From the NCBI RefSeq assembly GCF_014084045.1, contig NZ_CP043732.1:1178001-1242000 (forward strand): a stretch of 64,000 nucleotides of DNA. Direction: 5' to 3'. Numbering within the stretch: the stretch's first letter is position 1; the number at the start of each line of letters is the position of its first letter. The position numbers and the translations under genes were made by a program. Source of the DNA: Microbacterium esteraromaticum (lineage in GTDB: Bacteria; Actinomycetota; Actinomycetes; Actinomycetales; Microbacteriaceae). The notes under the pieces are model-generated. The model ran no database searches, was not told where the DNA came from, and saw only the letters and a program-made list of their open reading frames with translations. Shown one piece after another: positions 51,615 to 62,756 of the stretch.

Positions 51615-54254
51615 CCCGGCGGGGGTGAGCACCAGCCGGTCGACGGTCGCCTGGGCGATCGCCTTCTTCGAGAAGGCCCACGGCTTCTGAACGCCCTTCG
51701 CCCAGTCGCCGGTCTGGTCGGTGTAGTGCGCGTTGAAGGCGTGGCCGCTCGCGCCGGTGAGGTGGTTCCACGTCGAGGCGTCGAAGTCGTCGAGGTCGAT
51801 CACCATGCGCATCGACGGCACGGTGACGGTGGCGTACGACTCCCCGAGCTCCCAGCCGGTGGCGTTCACGACCGATGCTCCGCCTCCCACGGCATAGGGT
51901 CCGCGGTTGAAGAGCATCTCGACGGGCGCGATGCCCGACGTGCCGAGGGTGGAGTGGGTCAGCGAGAGGGCGTGCAGGTCGCCCCAGCGCCAGGCGGTCA
52001 CGTCTTCTCCCTGCAGCTCGGCCAGTTCGTCGTACGCCTGGTCCGCCGACAGCGCGAGCATCGACTCCATGCCGTCGACGTCGAGTCGCTCGTTCGTCCA
52101 CAGCGGGTCGGCGTCGTCTTCGAGCATCGCTCCGACCACCGTGAAGAGGCGGCCCTGATCGCCCACGGGCATCGGCACCTCGCGCTCGCGGAACACGTTG
52201 CGCACCAGGTTCGACCAGAGCACGTTGGCATAGGCCGCGGCGGGGGAGCCCGGCGCGTTCTGGGCATCCCAGGTGCGCAGCAGGGCGATCGCCGCCTTCG
52301 GGCCCGTTCGCTCGACGGGCACGGTGTCCATGACAGCGGCAAGTTGCTTGCCGATCCACATCTCGTCGTCCATCTGGATCTCGCGCATGTCCTGTGCGGT
52401 CAGGGGAGCAGCCGCCGCGCGACGCTCGATGAGGTGGGCGATGCGCGCTGCGCGATAGCCGTAGTCCCAGTCCTTCGAGAGGAAGTAGTCGTAGTCGTCG
52501 TCGACGATCGCGTTGTTGGCCGTGACGATGTAGCCCTCGGGCGGGTTGTACGACACCGGCAGCTCGTCGAAGGGGATGAAGCCCTTCCAGTCGTAGCTGC
52601 TGTCCCAGCCGGGCTGCGGCAGGGTGCCGTCGCCGGCTCCGCGGATCGGGAGGCGCCCAGGGGCCTGGTAGCCGATGTTGCCCTCGAGATCGGCGTAGAT
52701 GAGGTTCTGCGCGGGCACATCGAACAGGGATGCCGCACGGCGGAAGTCCGTGAAGTCCTCTGCGACGTTCATCGCGAACAGGGCGCTGGAGGTCGTGCCC
52801 GGGTCGAGCGCCGTCCAGCGCAGGCTCACAGCGCTGTCTCCGGCGGGTATCTCGGGTGCTCCTTCGAGGGGGAGCGGTGCGTCGCCGACCTCGACGACCG
52901 GGTCGTCGCCGATGGCGGTGAACTCGTCGGTGAGCCCGGAGATGATCGGTCCGTGCGCGGTGCGCCTGATGGTGAGCGGCACGTCGTCGCCGCCGGCGAC
53001 CTTGATGACGTCCTCCTCGATCTCGAGCGGGGCCAGCGCCCCGTCACGCCAGTACGAGTCGCCGTCGATCTTCTCGATGTAGAGGTCGGCGACGTCGGTG
53101 GTGAGGTTGGTGAAGCCCCAGGCCATCTTCGCGTTGTGCCCGATGACGACGCCGGGCATGCCGGAGAACGAGAATCCGCCGACGTCGAACGGACACGCCT
53201 TGCTCACCTCTCGGCACTTCAGCTGCACCTGGTACCAGACCGACGGCAGCGCGGCCCCGAGGTGCGGGTCGTTCGCCAGCAGGGGCATCCCGCTCTGCGT
53301 CAGATCGCCCGAGACGACCCACGAATTCGATCCGATGCCTTCTCCGCCGCCGCCGAGCAGCATGCTCGCGGCCTCGATGACGCTGTCGGCCTCCCGCCAC
53401 TCGACGGTGCGCAGCGCATCGGTGACCTCGGGCCGGGTGCCGGCCGAGTACGACGCGGGGGCAGCATCGGTCGACACCGGCTCCACGGTGGAGATCTCGG
53501 GCACGATCACGGGGTTCTGCTGGAACGGGTAGTCGGGGTAGATCCTCTTCACGAGCTCGCCGGTCTGCTCGGTGGTCTCTCCGGCGGCGGCGAGCTCGGC
53601 CGCGAGCAGCGCTCGGTCGGTCTCGTCCTCGATGTTCGTGCGAAGGTCCCAGGCCATCGCCTTCAGCCACGCGACGGAGTCAGCGGGCTCCCACGGCTCG
53701 GGCTCGTAGTCGGGGTTCTGCATGCCCAGGACGGCGTACTCGAGCGACAGCTCGGCACCAGAGCGCGTCGACAGGTAGGCGTTCACGCCGTCGGCGTACG
53801 CCTGGTAGTAGCCGAGGGTCTTCTCGTCGAGTGCCTCGACCTCCTGCTCGGCGGTGGCCCGCCAGCCGAGGGTGCGCAGGAACTTGTCTGTCGCCACCTG
53901 CGATGCGCCGAACATCTCGGAGACACGACCAGAGGTCACGTGGCGGCGGAAGTCCATCTCGAAGAACCGGTCCTGGGCGTGCACGAAGCCCTGTGCGAAG
54001 AGCAGATCCTCGGCCGTGGACGCCGTGATGGTCGGGATGCCGCGGTCGTCGCGCTGCACCGTCACCGACTTCTCCAGGCCCTTCAGCGGCACCTCGCCCG
54101 AGGTCTGCGGGAAGGACCGCTGGATCGTCCAGGTGACGAAGAACGCGGCTGCGACGGCGACGACGACGAGGCCGGCGATGACGAGGAACGCGATCCTGCC
54201 GACGCGCGCAGCGAGGCTTCGGGGTGGTGCTGCAACAGGGAAATCAGTCGTCAT
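51612..54254 (-). CDS. Penicillin acylase family protein (Ntn hydrolase)
   Basis: 880 residues. An N-terminal transmembrane anchor (about 21-43, IAFLVIAGLVVVAVAAAFFV) places the enzyme outside. The alpha-chain region begins VQRDDRGIPTITASTAEDLL with the family phrase FAQGFVHAQDRFFEMDFRRH. Autocatalytic processing should expose the Ser at about residue 308 in GEGIGSNSWVVSG (the SNxW motif). The beta chain has MPLLANDPHLGAALPSVWYQ, GVVIGHNAKMAWGFTNLTTD and NAYV-like downstream parts. Family members cleave amide bonds of beta-lactams, acyl-homoserine lactones or other N-acyl compounds; the substrate here is unknown. It appears monocistronic. Confidence 0.92.
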   Translation of the reverse strand: MTTDFPVAAPPRSLAARVGRIAFLVIAGLVVVAVAAAFFVTWTIQRSFPQTSGEVPLKGLEKSVTVQRDDRGIPTITASTAEDLLFAQGFVHAQDRFFEMDFRRHVTSGRVSEMFGASQVATDKFLRTLGWRATAEQEVEALDEKTLGYYQAYADGVNAYLSTRSGAELSLEYAVLGMQNPDYEPEPWEPADSVAWLKAMAWDLRTNIEDETDRALLAAELAAAGETTEQTGELVKRIYPDYPFQQNPVIVPEISTVEPVSTDAAPASYSAGTRPEVTDALRTVEWREADSVIEAASMLLGGGGEGIGSNSWVVSGDLTQSGMPLLANDPHLGAALPSVWYQVQLKCREVSKACPFDVGGFSFSGMPGVVIGHNAKMAWGFTNLTTDVADLYIEKIDGDSYWRDGALAPLEIEEDVIKVAGGDDVPLTIRRTAHGPIISGLTDEFTAIGDDPVVEVGDAPLPLEGAPEIPAGDSAVSLRWTALDPGTTSSALFAMNVAEDFTDFRRAASLFDVPAQNLIYADLEGNIGYQAPGRLPIRGAGDGTLPQPGWDSSYDWKGFIPFDELPVSYNPPEGYIVTANNAIVDDDYDYFLSKDWDYGYRAARIAHLIERRAAAAPLTAQDMREIQMDDEMWIGKQLAAVMDTVPVERTGPKAAIALLRTWDAQNAPGSPAAAYANVLWSNLVRNVFREREVPMPVGDQGRLFTVVGAMLEDDADPLWTNERLDVDGMESMLALSADQAYDELAELQGEDVTAWRWGDLHALSLTHSTLGTSGIAPVEMLFNRGPYAVGGGASVVNATGWELGESYATVTVPSMRMVIDLDDFDASTWNHLTGASGHAFNAHYTDQTGDWAKGVQKPWAFSKKAIAQATVDRLVLTPAG

Positions 54255-54358
54255 CGGCGGAGATTCCTCACGGGTAGGTGGGACTGCGTATCACGAAGTC
54301 CGGGTGCGCGTCTCGGGAAAGCGCGTGCCCTGGCATCCTACCCACTCGCCGACGGCGT

Positions 54359-56542
54359 TCACATGAGCTTCGTCGACTTCAGCGCGGCCAGCATCCGCTG
54401 GTTGCTGCGGATGAACGGCCGTCGAAGAACCAGTCCGAGCAGCAGCGCCGGCACCGAGAAGGCAGCCAGCCAGCCCAGCGACACCCAGTAGTCGCCCTGA
54501 TGCATCCCCGCGATCGCCGAACGCATCGCGTTCACGGCGTGTGTCGCAGGCAGGAGAGGGCTGATGCTCTGGAACCAGTGCGGCAGCACCTGCAGCGGAT
54601 ACGCCCCGCCCGACCCGGAGATCTGAATCACCAGCAGCAGCACCGCGAGCGCCTTGCCCGCGTTGCCGAAGGTGACGACGAACGTGTAGATGATCAGCGT
54701 GAACACCAGGCCCGCGACCCAACCGGCGAGGACGAGCAGGAACGGATGCTGCGGCTGCACCTGCGTGAAGAAGACGCTGCCGAGGCACACGAGAGAGCTC
54801 TGCAGGAATGCGACGAGCGCGAAGATGCCGAACCGCCCCAGGTACGTCTCGGTGGGGGAGAGGTCGGGAAGACCGGTGGAGCCGTCGCGGGGCGGGTCGA
54901 CGCGGATCGCCACTGAGGTGAGGAGCGCGCCCACCCACAGCGCGAGCACCGTGTACAGGGGGGTCATGGCGGCGCCGAAGCTGACGACCGAGTACACCGG
55001 AACACGGGTGAGCTCGACGGGTTCGGCGAGCTGCGAGGCGAGGGCCCGCGGGTCGGTGCCGATCAGCTCGGTCAGCTCGCTGAGATCGCCGGTGTCGATC
55101 GCTGTCGTCAGTGCTGCGCTGAGCTCGGCGAAGCGGTCTGCGGTGTCGGTGAGCGATGCAGAGATGCCGGTCGTCAGCTTCTGGGCATCGGCCAGTGCCG
55201 AGCCGGTCGACGACGAGCCGGTGAGCGACCCCGCGGCAGAAGACAGATCCCCTGCGACCCCGTCGATGCCGCCGCTGATGCTCGAAAGGGTCGACGCGAG
55301 GGAGTCGAGCTTGGGCTGCAGGCTGTCGGAGTACGAGCGTCTGGCGTCGTCGACGGCGGCCTTGGCCTGGGCGGCGAGCGTCTTGATCTCGTCGCGAGTC
55401 GCCTGACTCGACGCATTCGCGTCGGTCACCTGCGATGCCGCCTGGTCCAGGCGGTCCTGCAGCGCCTGCTGGCGCGCGATGGCGGCGTCGATGCGCGAGA
55501 CCGAGGCGTCGAACGCGTCGAGCAGGCTCTCGGGCAGCACGGGGCGCACGTCGTTCACGAGTCCGTCGCGAAGGTTCTGCTGCTGGTCGATCTGCACCTG
55601 CACCCGGTCGGCGAGGGCGCCGATGGTGCCGGCGGCGCTGGCCGACTGCGAGCCCATCGCGGCATACACGTCGTCGATGCTGTCCGAGACCCCCTGGTAG
55701 CTGGCGGAGGTCTGCGTCAAGGCGTCGCCGAGCGCCGCAGTCGATGACGACAGCACCTTCTTCAGCGACGCCGCGGCGTCCTCTCCGCCGCCGAACGCTC
55801 CTCGGGCGTCGCGCAGGGCGTCGCCTGATCCGCTGATGAGCCCCGAGGCGCTGTCGACCAGGGGCCTGCTCGACGCGATCAGCGAGCTGAACATGTCGGC
55901 GGTCGAGGCCCCGGCGCGCAGCTGGGCGCCGACCGAGTCGACGCGGGCCTGCAGCTTCGAGAGGGCGACCTGGGTGTCGGCGTCGTCGAGGTAGTCCGAG
56001 AGCGACGTGACGATATTCATGCCCGCTTCGCCGAGGGTCTCCGTGAACACCTCGTTGATGCTCGTCGACACCTCGCTCGCGCCCTGCCCCGTGACCTTCG
56101 GCGCGAGCGCGTTCTTCTTCTCATTGAGGTAGTAGTCGATGCGAGTGCGGTCGGCTCCGCTCGTGTAGAAGGTCATCATGTCGGCGCTGAACGTCGGCGG
56201 CAGCACGATAGCGGCGTAGTACTCGCCCGAGCGGGTGCCGTCGACGGCGTCGTCTTCAGAGGTGATGACCCAGTTGAGGTCGTCGTTGGCGCGCAGCGCC
56301 GATACGACCTGCTCACCGACGTTGAGCCGGATGGGCACGAGGTCGCTCTGGTACCCGTCGTCGGTGTTCGCGACGGCGACGGTCAGGTTGCGGGTGTTGT
56401 CGAACGGGTTCCAGCTCGCGATGACGTTGAACCAGGTGAACAGCGACGGGATGACGACGAGCCCGAACAGCACGATGACGGCCATGACGCTGCTGGTCGC
56501 GCGGCGGATGTCGTGCCGCATGACGGCGAGGATGCTGCTCAC
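54359..56542 (-). CDS. YhgE/Pip-family membrane protein (shorter paralog)
   Basis: 727 residues. One N-terminal helix (about 17-38) begins the YhgE/phage-infection-protein domain, recognisable by LFTWFNVIASWNPFDNTRNL, VAVANTDDG and YYAAIVLPPTFSADMMTFYT. A long extracytoplasmic helical/coiled-coil region (about 170-490) rich in Ala, Ser and Asp follows, then five or six C-terminal helices of the ABC-2 permease type (about 510-715; QISGSGGAYPLQVLPHWFQS). Relatives include phage receptors (Pip), EsaA of type VII secretion and putative exporters. It overlaps the upstream larger paralog by 4 nt, so the pair probably forms a heteromeric complex. Confidence 0.88.
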   Translation of the reverse strand: MSSILAVMRHDIRRATSSVMAVIVLFGLVVIPSLFTWFNVIASWNPFDNTRNLTVAVANTDDGYQSDLVPIRLNVGEQVVSALRANDDLNWVITSEDDAVDGTRSGEYYAAIVLPPTFSADMMTFYTSGADRTRIDYYLNEKKNALAPKVTGQGASEVSTSINEVFTETLGEAGMNIVTSLSDYLDDADTQVALSKLQARVDSVGAQLRAGASTADMFSSLIASSRPLVDSASGLISGSGDALRDARGAFGGGEDAAASLKKVLSSSTAALGDALTQTSASYQGVSDSIDDVYAAMGSQSASAAGTIGALADRVQVQIDQQQNLRDGLVNDVRPVLPESLLDAFDASVSRIDAAIARQQALQDRLDQAASQVTDANASSQATRDEIKTLAAQAKAAVDDARRSYSDSLQPKLDSLASTLSSISGGIDGVAGDLSSAAGSLTGSSSTGSALADAQKLTTGISASLTDTADRFAELSAALTTAIDTGDLSELTELIGTDPRALASQLAEPVELTRVPVYSVVSFGAAMTPLYTVLALWVGALLTSVAIRVDPPRDGSTGLPDLSPTETYLGRFGIFALVAFLQSSLVCLGSVFFTQVQPQHPFLLVLAGWVAGLVFTLIIYTFVVTFGNAGKALAVLLLVIQISGSGGAYPLQVLPHWFQSISPLLPATHAVNAMRSAIAGMHQGDYWVSLGWLAAFSVPALLLGLVLRRPFIRSNQRMLAALKSTKLM

Positions 56543-59517
56543 TTCTCGTCCTCCTTCTCGTGCGTCTTGTCGGTGTCGGTCCCTGTGGCTGGATCGGGTG
56601 CAGGGCCGGGTTCCGGATGCCCTGATTCGGCGTCGATGGACTCGGCCGCGGTCTCGGTGGTGGCTTCCGCAGCGTCATCCTCAGCAGGGTGCGCCGCGGA
56701 GGCATCCATGTCCGGCACCTGCGCGGCGTCTTCGGCGAACAGCTCGTCGAAGACGACGGTGTCGTCATCCGGGTCGGCCGTCGTCCCGGCAACCTGGGCC
56801 GGATCCGCAGGCATGCCGTCCACGGCATCCGGATGATCCAGCGCGGCGGTGCGAGCCGTGACCGGACCCGACGGATCGGCGGCCGAGACGCCGCCCGCAG
56901 CGGCGGAGGCGGAGGTCGCGGCGCCCACGGACGCGGCCGCGCCGGCGAGCAGTTCGCCCTTCCCGGAGTTCTCGACCGACAGCGCACGGCGCAGTTCGGC
57001 GTCCGGCATCTCGCCGACCTCTGCGGCCTGCTCGATGCTCTGTCTGATGTACTCCAGCGTGACCACGAAGCCGATGAGCAGCAGGCACCAGAGGGCTGCG
57101 AGGCCGAGCACGACCGCCTTCGCGTCGGGAATCAGCCACCCGCACAGCGCGAGCACCACGATCCCCGCAGCCCCGACGAGCAGAGTGAGGCGCAGGCGCG
57201 TCCTGTAGTGCTCGCCGAAGCGCTGGGCGCGCTGAGCGACATCGGCACGGAACCCGTCTCCGTCGGTGAGTGCGCGGATGATCTCGGGGGTGCGCCGGCG
57301 TCCTGTGATCTGCACGTCTTCGCTGATCATCAACCCGGTCTCGGCGAGGCGCCGGTTGAACAGCAGCGCGAAGCTGCCGAGCCGGCCGCGGAGGAACAGC
57401 CCGAGCAGCCAGGCCAGAGTGACGAAGAGCGCCAGCGTGCCCATGAAGCGCCACCAGTGCAGGCCGTAGAAGCCGCTGATGGTCTCGCGCATGGCGTCGA
57501 TGCCGTAGGTGAACGGCAGGAACGGGTACAGGCCGCGGAAGAAGGCGGGCATCATCTCGATCGGATAGAGCCCGGAGGCGCCGGGGATCTGGAAGATGAC
57601 CAGCAGGATGCACAGGCCCTTGCCGACGATGCCGAAGCACACCGACAGGGCGTAGATGATGCTGAGGTAGGCGAGGCCGATGAGCACGCCGGTGCCGACG
57701 TATGCGAACGCGTTCGCGGTCTGCACGCCGATCACGAGGTTTCCGACGCAGACCAGCACGGCCTGGAACACGGCGATCGTCGCGAAAAGCAGCCAGCGAC
57801 CGATGTACGCCTGCCGCACGGTGATGCCCTCGACGCCCTCTGTGTCGACCTCGACCCGCATGATCACCATCAGCACGAAGGCGCCGATCCACAGCGAGAG
57901 GTTGGTGAACAGGGCCGCCATGGCCGAGCCGTACGCGGCCGTCGGGAACATCGCATTCGTGCTCACCTCGACCGGGGATGCCATGAAGCGCGCGATCTCG
58001 TCGGGCTCGAGGCCGCTGACGGTGCTGAGCCTGTTCCAGATGTCCGCCGACCCGAGCGCGAGCACATCGGTGCGCACGGTGCCCAGGCCGTTCTCTGCGG
58101 CGGCCAGGTTGCCGTCGAGCGCGGCGAGGGCATCGGAGGTGCCGGCGAGCTGGGTCTTCAGGCCGGCGAGCAGGCCCTGCGCCTGCGCGACCTGGGTGCG
58201 CTGAGCGCCCAGGGCCGACGAGAACGCGTCGGCGCTGGCCGACAGCTGCGACATCGCGCGGTTCAGCTGCGGCACGCTCGTGGTGAGCGCGTCGCGGATG
58301 GCTGTGGCCGATTCGGCGGCCTGTGAGACAGCACTGCTGACGCTGTCCGCAGCGCCGGTGACTGCGGTGATCGTGCTCGAGACGTCGTCGTTGAGCTGCG
58401 TCAGCTGCGTGAGGACTCGCTGGTCGGCCGTGTTGCGCTCCTTCAGGGCGTCGATCGCGACGCCGAGCCGCTGCGCGGCCTCGGATCCGGGCTGCGTGTC
58501 ATCGAGAACGGCCTGCAGCTCGTCGAGAGCGTCGGCGTTCGTCTCGATCACAGCGGTCAGGTCGTCGACCGTGGTGCCGACCGCCACGTTCGCCTGCTGG
58601 AGTCCTGCGGCGAGTGTCGCGATCGAGCCGTTCATCCTGGCGGCGGCATCCGCGATGAGGGTCGACCCCGAGACGTAGGCCGAGGTGACGCTGTCGGTGA
58701 GGGTCAGCAGCTCCTGCTGCGCCTCTGCCGCGATCCTCTGCGCCTCGGCGACGGCTCCCTGCACCTCTCCGAGCGTGCGATCCACGGTGTCGAGGGTGCC
58801 GGATGCCCGGTCGATGCCGTTTCCGGCATCATCGAGTCCCGTCCGCAGCTCGGTGAGTCGGACGCGCGCGGATGAGATCTTCGCCGTCGCATCGTCGAGA
58901 GCGCTGACCGTGGAGTCGCGGGCGTCGCCGAGGCGGTCCTCGGCATCCAGGCCTGCCTTCCGCAGCTGCTCGCTGACGGCCTCGGCCACGGTCGACACGA
59001 ACGTGCTGTTGATCTGGTTGTCGAGCGTCGAGGCGCCCACATCGGTGATCTTCGGGGCGATCGCGTTCGCCTTCTCGTTGACGTAGTACGTCAGCTCAGG
59101 ACGTGTGAAATCGCCGGTGGTGATGCTGAGGAAGTCACGGCTGAAGTCGGGCGGGATGATGATGGCGGCGTAGCTGCTGCCGCTGCGCACGGCGTCCATG
59201 GCCTCGTCCTCGTCGACGAAGGTCCATCCCAGCTTGTCGTTCTGCTTCAGCTGGCCGACGAGCTCGCCTCCGATGTCGATGCGACCGGTGAGCTCCGATG
59301 ACGCGCCCTCGTCCTGATCGACGATCGCGACGCTGACCTGCTGGGTGTTCGAGTACGGATCCCAGAACGCGACGATGTTGAACCAGGCGTACAGCGACGG
59401 GGTGACGATGACGCCGATGATGATGATCCACGCCTTGCTGACGCGCGCCAGCCGGCCGAGGTCGCGGCGGTACACGCTCCAGGCGTTCGGCCTGCCCGGC
59501 GTGGGTTCTGCGCTCAC
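56539..59517 (-). CDS. YhgE/Pip-family membrane protein (longer paralog)
   Basis: 992 residues from GTG 59517, which overlaps the TetR stop (GTGA). Same architecture as the next gene: YAWFNIVAFWDPYSNTQQVS, AIVDQDEGASSELTGRIDIG and YAAIIIPPDFSRDFLSI in the N-terminal part, a coiled-coil region (about 190-510), and ABC-2-type helices (about 540-740; QIPGASGLYPIEMMPAFFRG). It adds two further helices (about 795-840) and an acidic, Pro/Ala-rich cytoplasmic tail of over 100 residues ending THEKEDEK. The TetR gene in front probably represses all three genes. Likely an export or envelope-remodelling complex. Confidence 0.88.
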   Translation of the reverse strand: MSAEPTPGRPNAWSVYRRDLGRLARVSKAWIIIIGVIVTPSLYAWFNIVAFWDPYSNTQQVSVAIVDQDEGASSELTGRIDIGGELVGQLKQNDKLGWTFVDEDEAMDAVRSGSSYAAIIIPPDFSRDFLSITTGDFTRPELTYYVNEKANAIAPKITDVGASTLDNQINSTFVSTVAEAVSEQLRKAGLDAEDRLGDARDSTVSALDDATAKISSARVRLTELRTGLDDAGNGIDRASGTLDTVDRTLGEVQGAVAEAQRIAAEAQQELLTLTDSVTSAYVSGSTLIADAAARMNGSIATLAAGLQQANVAVGTTVDDLTAVIETNADALDELQAVLDDTQPGSEAAQRLGVAIDALKERNTADQRVLTQLTQLNDDVSSTITAVTGAADSVSSAVSQAAESATAIRDALTTSVPQLNRAMSQLSASADAFSSALGAQRTQVAQAQGLLAGLKTQLAGTSDALAALDGNLAAAENGLGTVRTDVLALGSADIWNRLSTVSGLEPDEIARFMASPVEVSTNAMFPTAAYGSAMAALFTNLSLWIGAFVLMVIMRVEVDTEGVEGITVRQAYIGRWLLFATIAVFQAVLVCVGNLVIGVQTANAFAYVGTGVLIGLAYLSIIYALSVCFGIVGKGLCILLVIFQIPGASGLYPIEMMPAFFRGLYPFLPFTYGIDAMRETISGFYGLHWWRFMGTLALFVTLAWLLGLFLRGRLGSFALLFNRRLAETGLMISEDVQITGRRRTPEIIRALTDGDGFRADVAQRAQRFGEHYRTRLRLTLLVGAAGIVVLALCGWLIPDAKAVVLGLAALWCLLLIGFVVTLEYIRQSIEQAAEVGEMPDAELRRALSVENSGKGELLAGAAASVGAATSASAAAGGVSAADPSGPVTARTAALDHPDAVDGMPADPAQVAGTTADPDDDTVVFDELFAEDAAQVPDMDASAAHPAEDDAAEATTETAAESIDAESGHPEPGPAPDPATGTDTDKTHEKEDEK

Positions 59518-60140
59518 GCGGGCACGTCCGTGATGTCGGGGTGCGCGCTGAGCAGGTCGTCGGCCTCGCGCCATGAGAGACCGGCGATGCTGAGCACGGT
59601 GCGCACGGCGAGGTTCGCGGCGCCGCTGCTGGTGGCATCCGTGCCGGCGACCACGGTGCGGGCGACCACGGTGCGGGCGACCTCTTCGATCAGGCGCGAG
59701 AGGGTGGGCGCGGCGAGGTCGGCGCGGAAGCTGCCGTCATCCTGTCCCCGCTGGACGAGCTGCGAGACGGCGCGGCGCAGCGGGGCGAGGGCGTCGGCGG
59801 TGTGCTCGACATGGGCCTCGTCGAGGGCGAGTGCTGCGATGAACTGCACGTGGGCGGCCTCCTGCCACAGGCGCGCGGCGAGCCGCGCCAGTGCGATGCG
59901 CGCGTCGGGGTCGGTGACCGATTCGGCGATCGCGTTGAAGCGCTGCGCACCGGTGACGATCAGCTCGCGGATCAGCGCGTCGCGGTCGTCGAAGTGGCCG
60001 TACAGCGTGCGGCGGCTCAGTCCGGCGCTGCGGGCGATGACGTCGACGCTGGCGTGGGGGTCGATCGCGAGGGTGCTGCGCGCGGCGTCGAGGATGCCGG
60101 CGCGGTTGGCGCGCGCGTCGGAGCGAGGTGGGCGAGGCAT
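59514..60140 (-). CDS. TetR-family transcriptional regulator
   Basis: 208 residues. The N-terminal HTH (about 12-58) reads ILDAARSTLAIDPHASVDVI, then ARSAGLSRRTLYGHFDDRDA, the TetR signature. The C-terminal ligand/dimer domain (about 65-195) is helical. It is first in an operon with two YhgE/Pip genes, joined by 4-nt overlaps. A 12-bp-arm palindrome covers its own promoter, so it autorepresses and controls the membrane-protein pair, in the style of efflux regulators. The inducer is unknown. Confidence 0.92.
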   Translation of the reverse strand: MPRPPRSDARANRAGILDAARSTLAIDPHASVDVIARSAGLSRRTLYGHFDDRDALIRELIVTGAQRFNAIAESVTDPDARIALARLAARLWQEAAHVQFIAALALDEAHVEHTADALAPLRRAVSQLVQRGQDDGSFRADLAAPTLSRLIEEVARTVVARTVVAGTDATSSGAANLAVRTVLSIAGLSWREADDLLSAHPDITDVPA

Positions 60141-60146
60141 GCCTCA

Positions 60147-60181
60147 AGGATACTTATGTTGCACATGGCTGTGCAACATAA
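60147..60181 (-). promoter_or_regulatory. TetR operator and leaderless promoter
   Basis: The operator is TTATGTTGCACA (60154-60165), 4 nt, TGTGCAACATAA (60170-60181): perfect 12-bp arms. On the minus strand TTGCAC (complement of 60171-60176) and TATCCT (complement of 60147-60152) make a -35/-10 pair with 18-nt spacing that the operator spans. TATCCT ends 6 nt before ATG 60140. Confidence 0.9.
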
Positions 60182-60243
60182 TCGGCGAACTCTCAGGTCC
60201 GGGTGCGTTCGCTGCCAGCGCCCACGCGCGCCGATGCCACGCA

Positions 60244-60277
60244 AAGGAGGGCGGATGCCGAAGCATCCGCCCTCCTT
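60244..60277 (-). terminator. Terminator of argG
   Basis: AAGGAGGGCGGATGC / GCATCCGCCCTCCTT with loop CGAA: a perfect 15-bp stem 13 nt past the argG stop on the minus strand, then TTTGCG. Confidence 0.9.
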
Positions 60278-60289
60278 CGAACGGGGGGA

Positions 60290-62501
<2,212 letters not shown>

Positions 62502-62508
62502 GCCGGGC

Positions 62509-62736
62509 GTTCGGGAGGAGAACGCACGCACCGGAGGAGCGCTGGGCGCATCGGGTCCTCCCGAGCGCGCCTTCTCCTCCCGAGCGTGCGAGCCGTGTGG
62601 AGTCTGGGTGCCGGGTGTGCGGTACGACGGTGCGAGCTTCAGGCTGCGGGTTCGGGAGGAGAACGCACGCACCGGAGGAGCGCTGGGCGCATCGGGTCCT
62701 CCCGAGCGCGCCTTCTCCTCCCGAGCGTGCGAGCCG
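62509..62736. repeat. 87-bp hairpin element duplicated in direct orientation
   Basis: 62509-62595 and 62650-62736 are identical over 87 bp, separated by 54 bp. Each copy begins GTTCGGGAGGAGAACGCACG and has CGGGAGGAGAA near the left end and its complement TTCTCCTCCCG near the right, plus internal GGAGG/CCTCC pairs, so each folds into a long hairpin. They fill the 255-nt spacer between the converging ZIP and kinase genes. No ORF or transposase is associated. Confidence 0.95.
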
Positions 62737-62756
62737 AAGCGAGGAGACGACCAGGG

